From: Strigamia acuminata
Lineage: Eukaryota; Arthropoda; Chilopoda; Geophilomorpha; Linotaeniidae
Assembly (NCBI GenBank): GCA_949358305.1
Contig: CASHSZ010000054.1
Location: 119,034 to 183,033 of the forward strand
Direction: 5' to 3'
DNA length: 64,000 nucleotides
Below, piece after piece: positions 9,330 through 20,863 of the stretch; the stretch's first letter is position 1; each line of letters starts with the position of its first letter. The notes below the pieces were generated by a model. That model ran no database searches. It worked only from the letters and a program-made list of their open reading frames with translations, and was not told the origin of the DNA. The position numbers and the translations under genes are program-made.

Positions 9330-11442
9330 TAAGTCAACTGTGATGTCAAATGAGATCAAAAGTTTATTCTTTCAAATTATTGCTTGGATGTTGCTAACAC
9401 TTACATTGAAGCCTTCTACTAAGGTTTAAACACTATTTCTAAACATTCAGAGACATTGGTCTTGTGGTGTTTGTGCTAAGTCAACTGTGACGTCAAATGA
9501 GATCAAAAGTTTATTCTTCCAAATTATTGCTTGGATGTTGCTAAAACTTACATTGAAGCTTTCTACTAAGGTTTAAACACTATTTCAGAACATTCAGAAA
9601 CATTGGTCTTGTGATGTTTGTGCTAAGTCAACTGTGATGTCAAATGGGATCAAAAGTTTATTCTTCCAAATCATTGCTTGGATGTTGCTAAAACTTACAT
9701 TGAAGCCTTCTACTAAGGTTTAAACACTATTTCAGAACATTCAGAGACATTGGTCTTGTGATGTTTGTGCTAAGTCAACTGTGATGTCAAATGAGATCAA
9801 AAGTTTATTCTTTCAAATTATTGCTTGGATGTTGCTAACACTTACATTGAAGCCTTCTACTAAGGTTTAAACACTATTTCTAAACATTCAGAGACATTGG
9901 TCTTGTGGTGTTTGTGCTAAGTCAACTGTGACGTCAAATGAGATCAAAAGTTTATTCTTTCAAATTATTGCTTGGATGTTGCTAAAACTTACATTGAAGC
10001 TTTCTACTAAGGTTTAAACACTATTTCAGAACATTCAGAAACATTGGTCTTGTGATGTTTGTGCTAAGTCAACTGTGATGAGATCAAAAGTCTATTTTCC
10101 CAAATCATTTCTTGGATGTTGCTAAAACTTACATTAAAGCTTTCTACTAAGGTTTAAACACTATTTCAGAACATTCAGAGACATTGGTCTTGTGATGTTT
10201 GTGCTAAGTCAACTGTGATGAGATCAAAAGTCTATTCTCCCAAATCATTGCTTGGATGTTGCTAAAACTTACATTGAAGCCTTCTACTAAGGTTTAAACA
10301 CTATTTCAGAACATTCAGAGACATTGGTTTGTGGTGTTTGTGCTAAGTCAACTGTGATGTCAAATGAGATCAAAAGTTTATTCTTTCAAATTATTGCTTG
10401 GATGTTGCTAACACTTACATTGAAGCCTTCTACTAAGGTTTAAACACTATTTCAGAACATTCAGAAACATTGGTCTTGTGATGTTTGTGCTAAGTCAACT
10501 GTGATGTTAAATGGGATCAAAAGTTTATTCTTCCAAATCATTGCTTGGATGTTGCTAAAACTTACATTGAAGCCTTCTACTAAGGTTTAAACACTATTTC
10601 AGAACATTCAGAGACATTGGTCTTGTGATGTTTGTGCTAAGTCAACTGTGATGTCAAATGAGATCAAAAGTTTATTCTTTCAAATCATTGCTTGGATGTT
10701 GCTAAAACTTACATTAAAGCTTTCTACTAAGGTTTAAACACTATTTCAGAACATTCAGAGACATTGGTCTTGTGATGTTTGTGCTAAGTCAACTGTGATG
10801 AGATCAAAAGTCTATTCTCCAAAATCATTGCTTGGATGTTGCTAAAACTTACATTGAAGCCTTCTACTAAGGTTTAAACACTATTTCAGAACATTCAGAC
10901 ACATTGGTCTTGTGGTGTTTGTGCTAAGTCAACTGTGACGTCAAATGAGATCAAAAGTTTATTCTTTCAAATTATTGCTTGGATGTTGCTAAAACTTACA
11001 TTGAAGCTTTCTACTAAGGTTTAAACACTATTTCTAAACATTCAGAGACATTGGTCTTGTGATGTTTGTGCTAAGTCAACTGTGATGTCAAATGGGATCA
11101 AAAGTTTATTCTTCCAAATCATTGCTTGGATGTTGCTAAAACTTACATTGAAGCCTTCTACTAAGGTTTAAACACTATTTCAGAACATTCAGAGACATTG
11201 GTCTTGTGATGTTTGTGCTAAGTCAACTGTGATGTCAAATGAGATCAAAAGTTTATTCTTTCAAATCATTGCTTGGATGTTGCTAAAACTTACATTAAAG
11301 CTTTCTACTAAGGTTTAAACACTATTTCAGAACATTCAGAGACATTGGTCTTGTGATGTTTGTGCTAAGTCAACTGTGATGAGATCAAAAGTCTATTCTC
11401 CAAAATCATTGCTTGGATGTTGCTAAAACTTACATTGAAGCC
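9330..11442. repeat. Satellite array between BEL A and BEL B
   Basis: About 14.5 tandem monomers. The spacing of the TGCTAAGTCAACTG landmark is 147 bp (9621 to 9768) or 139 bp (10202 to 10341). Short forms lack the seven bases GTCAAAT after GTGAT; another one-base difference is GGTTTG for GGTCTTG. Variants with CTTTCTAC or CCTTCTAC, and CAGAACATT or CTAAACATT, recur in mixed order. No coding potential is seen. Confidence 0.95.
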
Positions 11443-13004
11443 TGTTGCAGGTCAACAAGACAGACAGAAAGGAATGGCGATGCGTATCCAAATTCAAGAC
11501 ACTTGAGCTCGCCCAAGGTCGTATGGCGTGGTTAGTACGAAAATCGCACTGGAGAGCAATAAATCCGCAACAAATGGCATTGTTGTACCGCTGGAACAAT
11601 GTGGAGAACACCTGCACCAAGTATCCAATAGGTGGCGGAAACATAAGTTGGCCTGAGAATTTTTAAACTACTCACTACACATTGAATGTATTTGAAAATA
11701 AGCCTAAAACAAGAGCTAATAAAACACAACACATTTATTCAAAGGTTGGTTAATAACTGAAGAAATTACAGCAATTAGATTGGTTCTTAGAGAACCGCAC
11801 ATGCGCAGTACCGAATATGGCACGCGCCAGGCCGATAGCGGCGAAATACAGATACACGAAAGATTCCGTTACCATGGTAACGGAGGAAACAAGATTACGG
11901 CAAAGTTGGCATTTGCTTAAAAATGCACTAAAAATACATTGAATTACATTGAAATGACCACAAGAATGCGGTGAACAAAAAAGCTAATCACAACAATGTC
12001 CAAAAACACGTTAAACAATGAGATATTTGCAATAAACCGATCTCGGAATGAAAGGATTGAAAATAGCCAATCACAGGCTTCGAAAATGACATAACGATCA
12101 CATTTGAATTTCGATCGGTACAAAAGCACAAAATTATCAAAGAATACATACTGAATAATAACGCAATGTAATAGTAAATGCAAATTATGTGATATAAAAT
12201 ACAAAAATAACGGTTACATTGTGTAATCGTCGCTTGGGACAAACATGGCGACCGACGAACATAACAAAGGTGTTGGATCAAACATGGCGTCCGGCGAACA
12301 TAACATCGGCGGCAAAACATCACGTAAAATGAATGTAAAAACACTAAATGTAAATAATCAATAAAGTATCGATTAAATTACAAGAATAATTATCAATTCT
12401 CTTCACAAAACATCGGAATAAAATACACAGATTGAATAAATACGAATTTATCGGCCAAACGAACATTCCCGGCTGCGCTTTTATGGCAGACGGAAACGAA
12501 CATTCAAACCAACACAACGGAATTTCCAAAGCAGTTTTGATGCATCTAGATAGAAAGAGCATGCTTGAATTAGTCTAAACGAATGCCTAATAAAATTCCA
12601 AGTGATTTGAAAAGTACTAAACAAAAGGTTAGAAGACGGAACCGTAACTTTACGGGAAACTGAAAAATGACGTCACTAGCATCGCAATTGTATGCTAGGT
12701 AACGAAATTTACACCAAAACTGTTCGGAATCAACACAAACTCTCATAAAACAAGTGAATAAGTCAATAAATGCACGGAATAAGATATTTGAAATCAATAC
12801 GAAGCATAAACATTACTGAATTTTGAAAAGTATGAATAAAAATCAAGTCAAAACACTTTAATAAGCAATATTAAATACTGAAAAGTGAAAAATACCAATT
12901 AGGCAAAGGAAATTAAAACACTTAAAGATTTTAATCAACTCAAAGTAAATGGTAAAAACATTGACAATAAAATAGCACAACAATTTCTACGCTGTCTTGC
13001 AACA
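11443..13004 (-). repeat. 3' LTR of BEL element B
   Basis: A 1,562-bp TG...CA LTR with the same layout as element A's but distinct substitutions (for example TGTATTTG for TGTGTTTG). It keeps the X-box palindrome at 11866-11883 and TGACGTCA at 12668-12675. Upstream in sense I see no polypurine tract touching the LTR; the adjoining sense sequence is GGCAATTCGC. Confidence 0.94.
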
Positions 13005-13064
13005 GCGAATTGCCGGCGAGAGGACAGAGAAGGAGAACCTCACACAAAGTCTTATTAGAATAAA

Positions 13065-15884
13065 TCACTCAAGTTCTAGGGCTCTCACATGCTTGACTGA
13101 CCTTTTCAACTCACGTCCATCGGGTAGCACAACTTTTATAACACGGATTTGACCATCCTCACCGGGAAAAATTTCTTTTATCCTGGCAAGTGGCCAAAAA
13201 TATGGGTTAGTACCCATTTTTTCTAGAAGCACTATTTGGTCTACTTTAGGGTTTTTGAAGAACTTATCACCTTTGGATTCATAAAAATTCCTCAATTGCA
13301 TGAGGTAACTCTTTTTCCAAATTTTCCAGAACTCCCAAATAAATTGGCGTCGTTTAATGTCCAGTTTTCTCAAATCTGATTTTTTAATTGCACTCAGTTG
13401 TTTGTTTATTACGTATTTTGGCATGCCTCCTGTTAGAAAGTTTTCAGGTGCCAAAATTCTACCACCATCAACACTGTCTGGGACGTAACTTAAGGGTCGG
13501 GAATTTAGCACTGAACTTATTTCCAAGACCAGTGTTTGGAGAGTTTCCAAGTCTACAGTGCTGCGCAACAAAGTTTTTCGAAGTTTATCTTTTACTGAGC
13601 GGACTAGACGCTCCCACGCTCCGCCCATCCATGGAGACAGCGGTGGGATGAAAGTCCAAAGCACTCTTTTTTCGGATAGGAAAGTTTTCACATCTGAATG
13701 ACCGATGAGTTTCCCCCATGATTGTAATTCGAGGCTTCCGCGCTCAAACGTCTTACTGTTGTCAGAGAAAATCTTCCCGGGGTATCCGTGGCGTGCCCCA
13801 AATCTTCTCATTGCAAGCAAAAACTTTGGCACAGAAAGGTCCTCTGATACTTCCAAATGTATGGAACGGGTCACCATACACGTGAAAAGCAAGATGTAAA
13901 CTTTTTTCTTTTCCTTCTTGTTGCTGCCGACATAAATGGGACCCAAGTGGTCCACTCCTGTGTTTTGGAATGGCGCCGCTGGTGTCACACGTTCAGCAGG
14001 AAGGTCACCCGTTGAAGGGTTGTTGCGTGCAAGTTTTCCTCGTCGGCAAATCTCACATTCTCGAATAACTGTTTGTATAGTTCTTCGTCCCCTTATAATC
14101 CAAAATTGTTCGCGTAGGTGATACAAGGTTTCGCTTATGTCACCGTGAAGCAACTCCAAATGCACTTTTTTAATTAACAGTCTTGTTATCCAACTATCAT
14201 AATGCAAGATAATTGGATACACTTCATCAAATGTCAATAAAGATTTTTTCAAGCGGCTACGAAGTCGAAGTAATCCGTCCTCGTCAATGAAGAGCTCGAA
14301 ATTGCGTAGGGTGGAATGTTTAGACAGTTCTCTTTTGTTTTTCACATCATCAATCTCCTCAGAAAAATGTAGTTTCTGGGAAAACTGCAGGATCTTCTTT
14401 TGGTTGGCCTCTATCTCGAGTAGCGAGAGAGGCTCACCGCGCAAAAATTTGTTTTTCCATCGCAAAATATATGAAAAAACTCTCAAAAGTTTGTTGTAAT
14501 TTCGGAAACGTTTGAAAAATTGTCCAATAAAACTTTCCTTAACTTGAATAGTCATCACTACAATTTTTCGTTCCTCTTCTGGAAAAATCTCTTGTATAAT
14601 TTCTGTTTTTTCTAGTTTTGAGACATCAACTCCAAACCACCAAAGTTTATTTTGCATCAATGTTTTTGAGTTATGTGGTCGAGTCAATAAATCTGCTGGG
14701 TTAAATTCCGTTGGTACATGAGACCATTGTTCGGGTTTGGTTGAAGAAGTAATTTCTTGCACACGGTTTGAGACGTATGGCTTCCATACGTTCTTGTCCG
14801 AATTTATCCAGGCTAGAGTTATGGTGGAGTCCGAGTAGTATCGCACTTCAGTGACCGGGTAACCGGGAAGAAAGTTTTCTAACAGGTACTTGGTCATTCG
14901 CACTCCTACCACTGCTGCAGTTAATACAAGTCGAGGAAGAGTCACTTTTTTCGTCGGCGCAATACGACATTTACTCAACAATAAAGTTCTTTTGCCCTCC
15001 AGATTGACGACAAAAATTGAACAGCCAAATGCCTTTGTGCTTGCGTCACAGAAAACTTCTAAAGTGATGTCTTGACCGGAATAAGTCTGCAGCCAACGTT
15101 GTACTTTCAATTCTTTCAATTTTTGTATGTCTTGACTCCATTCTTCGACTTCTTTTTTCTCTGAGTCAAGAATCTTTTCATCCCAGTTTTTTGTTCTAAT
15201 CCAGATTGCTTGAACTAGTAGCTTCATTTGAAGCACAACAGGAGCAATGAGTCCCATTGGATCGAATATTGAAGCCATTAATGAGACAACTTCTCGTTTC
15301 GTATTCGGAATTTTTTCAATTGTCGGAATGTTAAACATCATGACATCTTCTGCCGTGTTCCACAATATTCCAAGCATTTTTATAATTCCTAAGTCCGAAA
15401 ACTCCTCTCCTCGCATATGAAAACCTTCTTTTTTCAAATTGTTGAAGACGTCCTTGCTTGAGGTCGCCCACTTCACGAGGGGAAGCTTTCCGTCGTCTAA
15501 TATCATTTTCAGTTTCTCGCAATGTGATGTTGTGTCGGCTGTAAAATCTCCTCCTGACGTCAAATCATCCATGAAGATTCCATCATCGAGTGCGTCGACT
15601 TCTTTTGCATGAGTTTCTTCAAATTGTTTCGCTTGTTTCCTAATCGTCGCACACAAGAGGAATGGAGAAGAAATGACGCCAAATGGCCTGACAATCATTC
15701 GCAGAACCATTAGATTATTCCACAAATTTTGCCATGAGTATGGCTCTTTGAAATAGTCACGAGCGACCCACAAAAAACGTAAAAAGTTTGTTTGAGTAGG
15801 GTTGATCATAACCTGGAGAAACGCTTGCTTAATGTCTGCTATTATTGGAATACAATAGAGACGGAATCTCACAATAACGAGTAT
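13065..15884 (-). pseudogene. pol: pol of BEL B: RT catalytic core, RNase H, integrase
   Basis: This frame continues gag-pol after the TAA at 15885-15887, in the same register, for about 939 codons. It opens with RT motif A (ADIKQAFLQV, about residues 12-21 counted from the GTG at 15872), then FGVISSPF, and the FMDD catalytic box at about 100-103. RNase H starts near residue 270 with CDAS. The H2C2 integrase finger is near 575-615 and the DDE core follows with VDHLGP near 645, SDNSKTF near 703 and GGAWERLV near 750. A DUF5641-like domain closes the protein. All catalytic boxes look intact. There is no good start codon, so without readthrough of the two upstream stops this part is not made. 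Confidence 0.9.
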
Positions 15885-16181
15885 TTAGTCTGGATTAAGG
15901 GAGGGTCCCGGAAATAAACAGTCATTGAGGGAAAGTTTCCCCTTCTTGGATGAAGACGCGTTGAACACTACTCGAAATTTCGTCGTGTCTCGATCCTCCT
16001 TGATTACAGGATGGTGAGGTATATTGTATGTTCCTTTCTTCAGAAAACGCTCTTCTTTTGGGACTTCCTCCGCGTGATTTTCGTGAATATACTGCCACAT
16101 GGACTCGTCGTAACGTTTTTTGTAGTCCTCGTTGGCATCTATTCTTTTGAGCGTGTTGGCCAGTTGATTCATGGCCAATTC
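15885..16181 (-). pseudogene. gag-pol segment of BEL B between two stops
   Basis: A 99-codon stretch of the same frame, between TGA 16182-16184 and TAA 15885-15887. It carries the Pao RT N-terminal motifs TTKFRVVFNASS and SLNDCLFPGPSLNPD. Element A has an intact tryptophan codon (TGG) at the place of the TGA, so that stop is a point mutation in B. The TAA lies in the region deleted from element A, so its ancestral codon cannot be read here. Confidence 0.88.
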
Positions 16182-18305
16182 TCAATTGGACTCCAAGTCG
16201 ACTTCCTGTCCGTTGAATGGCAGCATGACTTCATAACGTCCATCGTCTAGACGCTTTGTAGTTGATTCGAATCGATCACGAATAAAGTCGGATTCTTTTT
16301 CTCCCGCATTTATTCCGATTGCTTCCAAGTTCCACAGTTTGTCCAATTTTTCTTGGATGTCTAAGTCGCATGTGTTGCAACATGTTGTCAATTCTTCCTC
16401 ATCTTCGAATAAATTGGTGTTCCCCGCCGCTCCGGACAAGACCCAACCAAAAATTGTATTTATTAATCCAAGATCTGCGTTTACTTTTTTCTTGCCGTCC
16501 TTAACGACCTTCCACCACACGTCGACTCCTAAAAGCACGTCGATTTGAGAAGTCTTAGCTGGTAGGTCTTCAGCAAGTTCAAGGTTTAACTTCTTCACCT
16601 TGTCTATTATTGATGAGTTAAGAATGCCCTGCACTCGTGGCAAATTTTCCACAGAAAGCATTGAAAGTTTCAAATCTTGAGTGTCATTTTTACTCTGCAG
16701 TGTGACATTAAACACATCATAGTCCGTGGCTGCTGGAGACGAGTCGTTGAATCTCTGTGTGGTGGCAGAGACACTGCCGCATTTTTTCAGTTTCAGTCTT
16801 TCAACAAATTCTTTTGTAATGAACGATCGATGGCTTCCCGGGTCGATCATTCCACGAATGCTGTGAGTTCCTACTGATTTGGTCTTGAGGTCCGCAGTGA
16901 AGATCATTAGTTGTAAGGTCGTCGAGATCGCGCATGAAACATGTGTTGTTACTTGTGGCTCCTTCGGCTTCTCCGCAGCGTTCGTTGAATTCTTCACCTC
17001 GGATTTTTTGCATATTGTGGAGTGGTGTCGCCCACCACAATGTTTACAAGAAAATTTGACCTTGCAGTCTCCCACTCTATGTCCAGTTCTGAAACAGTTA
17101 AAACACAGTCTGTTTTTCTTTACTATTTCGATTTTCGCGTTGATTTCGAAATCCTTTTTACAAGAGCCGTTTAAATGTTCATCATCACAAAAAATGCACT
17201 TGCTTGTCCTTGAAGGCACACTCTTGCTGTCAGATTTCGTTTCATTCTTTGTTTTGGCACTAGTAGACTGCTTGGCGTCTTGAGTAGCTGCGCACGTGGT
17301 CATTGAACCTTTCACTTTCGGTTTCTCCACTTCAGATTTTTCATTCTTGTCTTTTTTCGATTTTTCAGAAACGCTTTCAGTTCGTTCGGCCATCGCAACT
17401 TCATTCACAAAGAAATTGAGCAACGTAACAATGTTCTTATTTTGAATTCCGTGAACCTGGTAAAATCTTAATGCCATTGAAGTTGGAAACTTGCTAATTA
17501 TGTCTGGCAATAAGAAGGCTCCGGAAGTCTGAATAGGAATTTTAAGTTGCTCTAAAAGTCTAATAGTCGCAGAAATCTTGGTCAAGTTTGTTTTTATCGC
17601 TTTTGTTGGATAAATACTCGAAACCACCTTTAATTCTCGAATTGATTTTATTAAGGCAGTTTGTTGTGCATCCTCATCACCAAAATGTCTTTCGAGTTCT
17701 TCTCTTGCAAGGTCATAGGATTCCTCGATCAGGGGAAAAGTTGAGATGAGAATTGCCGCTTCTCCAGTACACATAGTTTGTAAATACTGGAGTTTTTCAA
17801 TGTTACTCAGGTCTGGATCCTTGTGTACGGAGGTCTCGAAGTTGCTTTTGAATGTTCTGTACTTCAAAATATCTCCGTCGAATTTTACGGAATCCAGTTT
17901 GGGCAGCTTCGAATTTTTTCTAAACGTTGCTGTCGCGTTCAAGGTTGTATTCTGGTTTGAGCTTGTCGACGTATTTAATCTTCCTCCCAAAGTTGGAAGT
18001 GATCGCTTTGAAATTTCGTATCTCGTGCGAAGAAGATCCACTCTTGCTTGCATAGTCTCAAGCTTGTCAATGCATTCCAGATAATAGCCGTGGTCCGAAT
18101 ATTCCTGTAGATCATTCAGCGCACCGACTATTCTCGTTTCTTTCGGGGTCGCAGTTTGCACCAGCGCTTCCAGTTCACCTGGATCTGCTGTCTTCTCCGA
18201 TATAGACAACAAATGATTCATTGCAGTGACTTGCGACTCCCAACGTTGTTGTTGCACTTCGATTTGATCCTCAGTTAGAAGATCTCTCATTGTAGGTTCT
18301 GCCAT
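16182..18305 (-). CDS. gag-pol: Gag-protease of BEL element B
   Basis: A 707-codon frame from ATG 18305 (MAEPTMRDLL) to the premature TGA 16182-16184. Its layout matches element A: DUF1759-like Gag, cysteine knuckles near residues 370-435 (CFNCFRTGHRVGDC and CKHCGGRHHSTIC), then the DUF1758-type protease with IDPGSHRSF. The linker before the first cysteine cluster (about residues 350-368) differs from A by many changes within 45 bp while flanks are nearly identical. Gag and protease are complete, so this copy may still supply Gag in trans. Confidence 0.9.
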   Translation of the reverse strand: MAEPTMRDLLTEDQIEVQQQRWESQVTAMNHLLSISEKTADPGELEALVQTATPKETRIVGALNDLQEYSDHGYYLECIDKLETMQARVDLLRTRYEISKRSLPTLGGRLNTSTSSNQNTTLNATATFRKNSKLPKLDSVKFDGDILKYRTFKSNFETSVHKDPDLSNIEKLQYLQTMCTGEAAILISTFPLIEESYDLAREELERHFGDEDAQQTALIKSIRELKVVSSIYPTKAIKTNLTKISATIRLLEQLKIPIQTSGAFLLPDIISKFPTSMALRFYQVHGIQNKNIVTLLNFFVNEVAMAERTESVSEKSKKDKNEKSEVEKPKVKGSMTTCAATQDAKQSTSAKTKNETKSDSKSVPSRTSKCIFCDDEHLNGSCKKDFEINAKIEIVKKNRLCFNCFRTGHRVGDCKVKFSCKHCGGRHHSTICKKSEVKNSTNAAEKPKEPQVTTHVSCAISTTLQLMIFTADLKTKSVGTHSIRGMIDPGSHRSFITKEFVERLKLKKCGSVSATTQRFNDSSPAATDYDVFNVTLQSKNDTQDLKLSMLSVENLPRVQGILNSSIIDKVKKLNLELAEDLPAKTSQIDVLLGVDVWWKVVKDGKKKVNADLGLINTIFGWVLSGAAGNTNLFEDEEELTTCCNTCDLDIQEKLDKLWNLEAIGINAGEKESDFIRDRFESTTKRLDDGRYEVMLPFNGQEVDLESN

Positions 18306-18505
18306 TTTCTCTGTCCTCTCTCACAAAAAATTCGGCTGTGAAATTTGGAAAGAACAGATAAAAACGGGCATGACAATTCAACTTTGTTTTAATTTTTAAG
18401 AGAATAAACCTTGTAATTTTATCCCCCAAAAATTTCTCAATTTTCACGGTTTTTGTTTTAACTTTAAAGAGAATAAACGTTTTTATTTTATCCCCCAAAA
18501 AGCAC

Positions 18506-19171
18506 TCAATTTTCACGGTCCTTGGTGACACGTGAGAATTTTAGAATATCAAATGTTTGACCAATCGAGGATGACCAAAAATTTGAGCGGTTTTTGTGTA
18601 CGTAAATAAAACGTGACACAATTACCCTGCACAGTTTGAAAATAATTGACGGTTCGTTTTGCAACAAAGCACGCCAATAAACTCTTTTGAAAACAATTGA
18701 CGGTTCGTTTTGCAACAAAACACGCCAATAACTCCTAACATTAAATTTTGACTCTACTGACAGCTCATTCAACTTGAAACTAGTCAGTTCTACTCGAAAT
18801 AAATCTAATCTCCCCCGCTTATGGCGGTTATAGTGGAGAACTAAGCATGCAATGAAAAAACACTTCAAAAGTTGTAAAATAGTCACTTTATCGAAATTTT
18901 CCCGAAAACCAACAAATGAAACTACCAAAATCCCATAAAGACACTTGATACAGTTCCCCTTAATAACCAAAATCTCCAAAATTTCAATTTCATAAGGCAA
19001 AGCACTGTAAAATGCAATTAATCCAGGGGCGAATCCGCTTTCCAACACGACGCGTTGTGTTATCCAGTGTTGTGACCTTGAACTCCAACTGCATGCACAC
19101 TTTTGTTCGTTTTCGCCGCCAAAGCAGTCCCCGTCGTAACTTCTGTCACGTTGAACGTTGACTCTTGACAT
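18506..19171 (-). CDS. Leader ORF upstream of gag in BEL B (221 aa, unknown)
   Basis: Same start (MSRVNVQRDRS), length and stop as the leader ORF of element A, with scattered amino-acid substitutions such as LIAFYSALPYE for IIAFFSVLPFE. The frame stays open upstream into the LTR as well. It contains the in-frame 17-residue tandem duplication YWRVLLQN / YWRALLQN. No known domain. Preservation of length in two diverged copies is the main argument that it is or was translated. Confidence 0.4.
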   Translation of the reverse strand: MSRVNVQRDRSYDGDCFGGENEQKCACSWSSRSQHWITQRVVLESGFAPGLIAFYSALPYEIEILEILVIKGNCIKCLYGILVVSFVGFRENFDKVTILQLLKCFFIACLVLHYNRHKRGRLDLFRVELTSFKLNELSVESKFNVRSYWRVLLQNEPSIVFKRVYWRALLQNEPSIIFKLCRVIVSRFIYVHKNRSNFWSSSIGQTFDILKFSRVTKDREN

Positions 19172-19268
19172 GGGTGACGAAACACGAACGAATTGTTCCT
19201 CCGTCGCACCAAACACTTTTTCAAACGTATTGATGATGCACTGGAAAAACTCACGAATTGCAGACGGA

Positions 19269-19286
19269 ATCCTGGTCACGGCACCA
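19269..19286 (-). other. Primer binding site, tRNA-His
   Basis: Sense strand TGGTGCCGTGACCAGGAT is an 18-base complement of the 3' end of animal tRNA-His with CCA. It lies 15 bases from the 5' LTR end, a larger offset than the 0 to 5 bases common in LTR elements. Confidence 0.82.
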
Positions 19287-19301
19287 AAAGCTTCGTATCT
19301 G

Positions 19302-20863
19302 TGTTGCAGGTCAACAAGACAGACAGAAAGGAATGGCGATGCGTATCCAAATTCAAGACACTTGAGCTCGCCCAAGGTCGTATGGCGTGGTTAGTACGAA
19401 AATCGCACTGGAGAGCAATAAATCCGCAACAAATGGCATTGTTGTACCGCTGGAACAATGTGGAGAACACCTGCACCAAGTATCCAATAGGTGGCGGAAA
19501 CATAAGTTGGCCTGAGAATTTTTAAACTACTCACTACACATTGAATGTATTTGAAAATAAGCCTAAAACAAGAGCTAATAAAACACAACACATTTATTCA
19601 AAGGTTGGTTAATAACTGAAGAAATTACAGCAATTAGATTGGTTCTTAGAGAACCGCACATGCGCAGTACCGAATATGGCACGCGCCAGGCCGATAGCGG
19701 CGAAATACAGATACACGAAAGATTCCGTTACCATGGTAACGGAGGAAACAAGATTACGGCAAAGTTGGCATTTGCTTAAAAATGCACTAAAAATACATTG
19801 AATTACATTGAAATGACCACAAGAATGCGGTGAACAAAAAAGCTAATCACAACAATGTCCAAAAACACGTTAAACAATGAGATATTTGCAATAAACCGAT
19901 CTCGGAATGAAAGGATTGAAAATAGCCAATCACAGGCTTCGAAAATGACATAACGATCACATTTGAATTTCGATCGGTACAAAAGCACAAAATTATCAAA
20001 GAATACATACTGAATAATAACGCAATGTAATAGTAAATGCAAATTATGTGATATAAAATACAAAAATAACGGTTACATTGTGTAATCGTCGCTTGGGACA
20101 AACATGGCGACCGACGAACATAACAAAGGTGTTGGATCAAACATGGCGTCCGGCGAACATAACATCGGCGGCAAAACATCACGTAAAATGAATGTAAAAA
20201 CACTAAATGTAAATAATCAATAAAGTATCGATTAAATTACAAGAATAATTATCAATTCTCTTCACAAAACATCGGAATAAAATACACAGATTGAATAAAT
20301 ACGAATTTATCGGCCAAACGAACATTCCCGGCTGCGCTTTTATGGCAGACGGAAACGAACATTCAAACCAACACAACGGAATTTCCAAAGCAGTTTTGAT
20401 GCATCTAGATAGAAAGAGCATGCTTGAATTAGTCTAAACGAATGCCTAATAAAATTCCAAGTGATTTGAAAAGTACTAAACAAAAGGTTAGAAGACGGAA
20501 CCGTAACTTTACGGAAAACTGAAAAATGACGTCACTAGCATCGCAATTGTATGCTAGGTAACGAAATTTACACCAAAACTGTTCGGAATCAACACAAACT
20601 CTCATAAAACAAGTGAATAAGTCAATAAATGCACGGAATAAGATATTTGAAATCAATACGAAGCATAAACATTACTGAATTTTGAAAAGTATGAATAAAA
20701 ATCAAGTCAAAACACTTTAATAAGCAATATTAAATACTGAAAAGTGAAAAATACCAATTAGGCAAAGGAAATTAAAACACTTAAAGATTTTAATCAACTC
20801 AAAGTAAATGGTAAAAACATTGACAATAAAATAGCACAACAATTTCTACGCTGTCTTGCAACA
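19302..20863 (-). repeat. 5' LTR of BEL element B
   Basis: A 1,562-bp LTR matching 11443-13004 apart from A20515 versus G12656. It ends GCAACA and is followed by AGCC, the second copy of the target-site duplication. X-box palindrome at 19725-19742 and TGACGTCA at 20527-20534. Confidence 0.95.

Larger units (their letters stand above)
11443..20863 (-). mobile_element. BEL/Pao LTR retrotransposon B, full-length with two nonsense codons
   Basis: A 9,421-bp sister of element A. The LTRs are 11443-13004 and 19302-20863, each 1,562 bp. AGCC at 11439-11442 and 20864-20867 is the 4-bp target-site duplication. In sense order it has a perfect tRNA-His PBS, a 221-aa leader ORF, and gag-pol with a complete RT. 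The gag-pol frame is interrupted only by TGA 16182-16184 and TAA 15885-15887. The LTR pair differs at one noticed site (G12656 versus A20515), so insertion is recent. LTR sequence differs from element A at many sites, so A and B are two subfamilies, not a duplication of one locus. Confidence 0.95.

Noticed and set aside
9330-11442. Regular repeats that could suggest a CRISPR array
   Set aside because: The whole 139- to 147-bp unit repeats, there are no unique spacers and no cas genes; the setting is eukaryotic satellite DNA.
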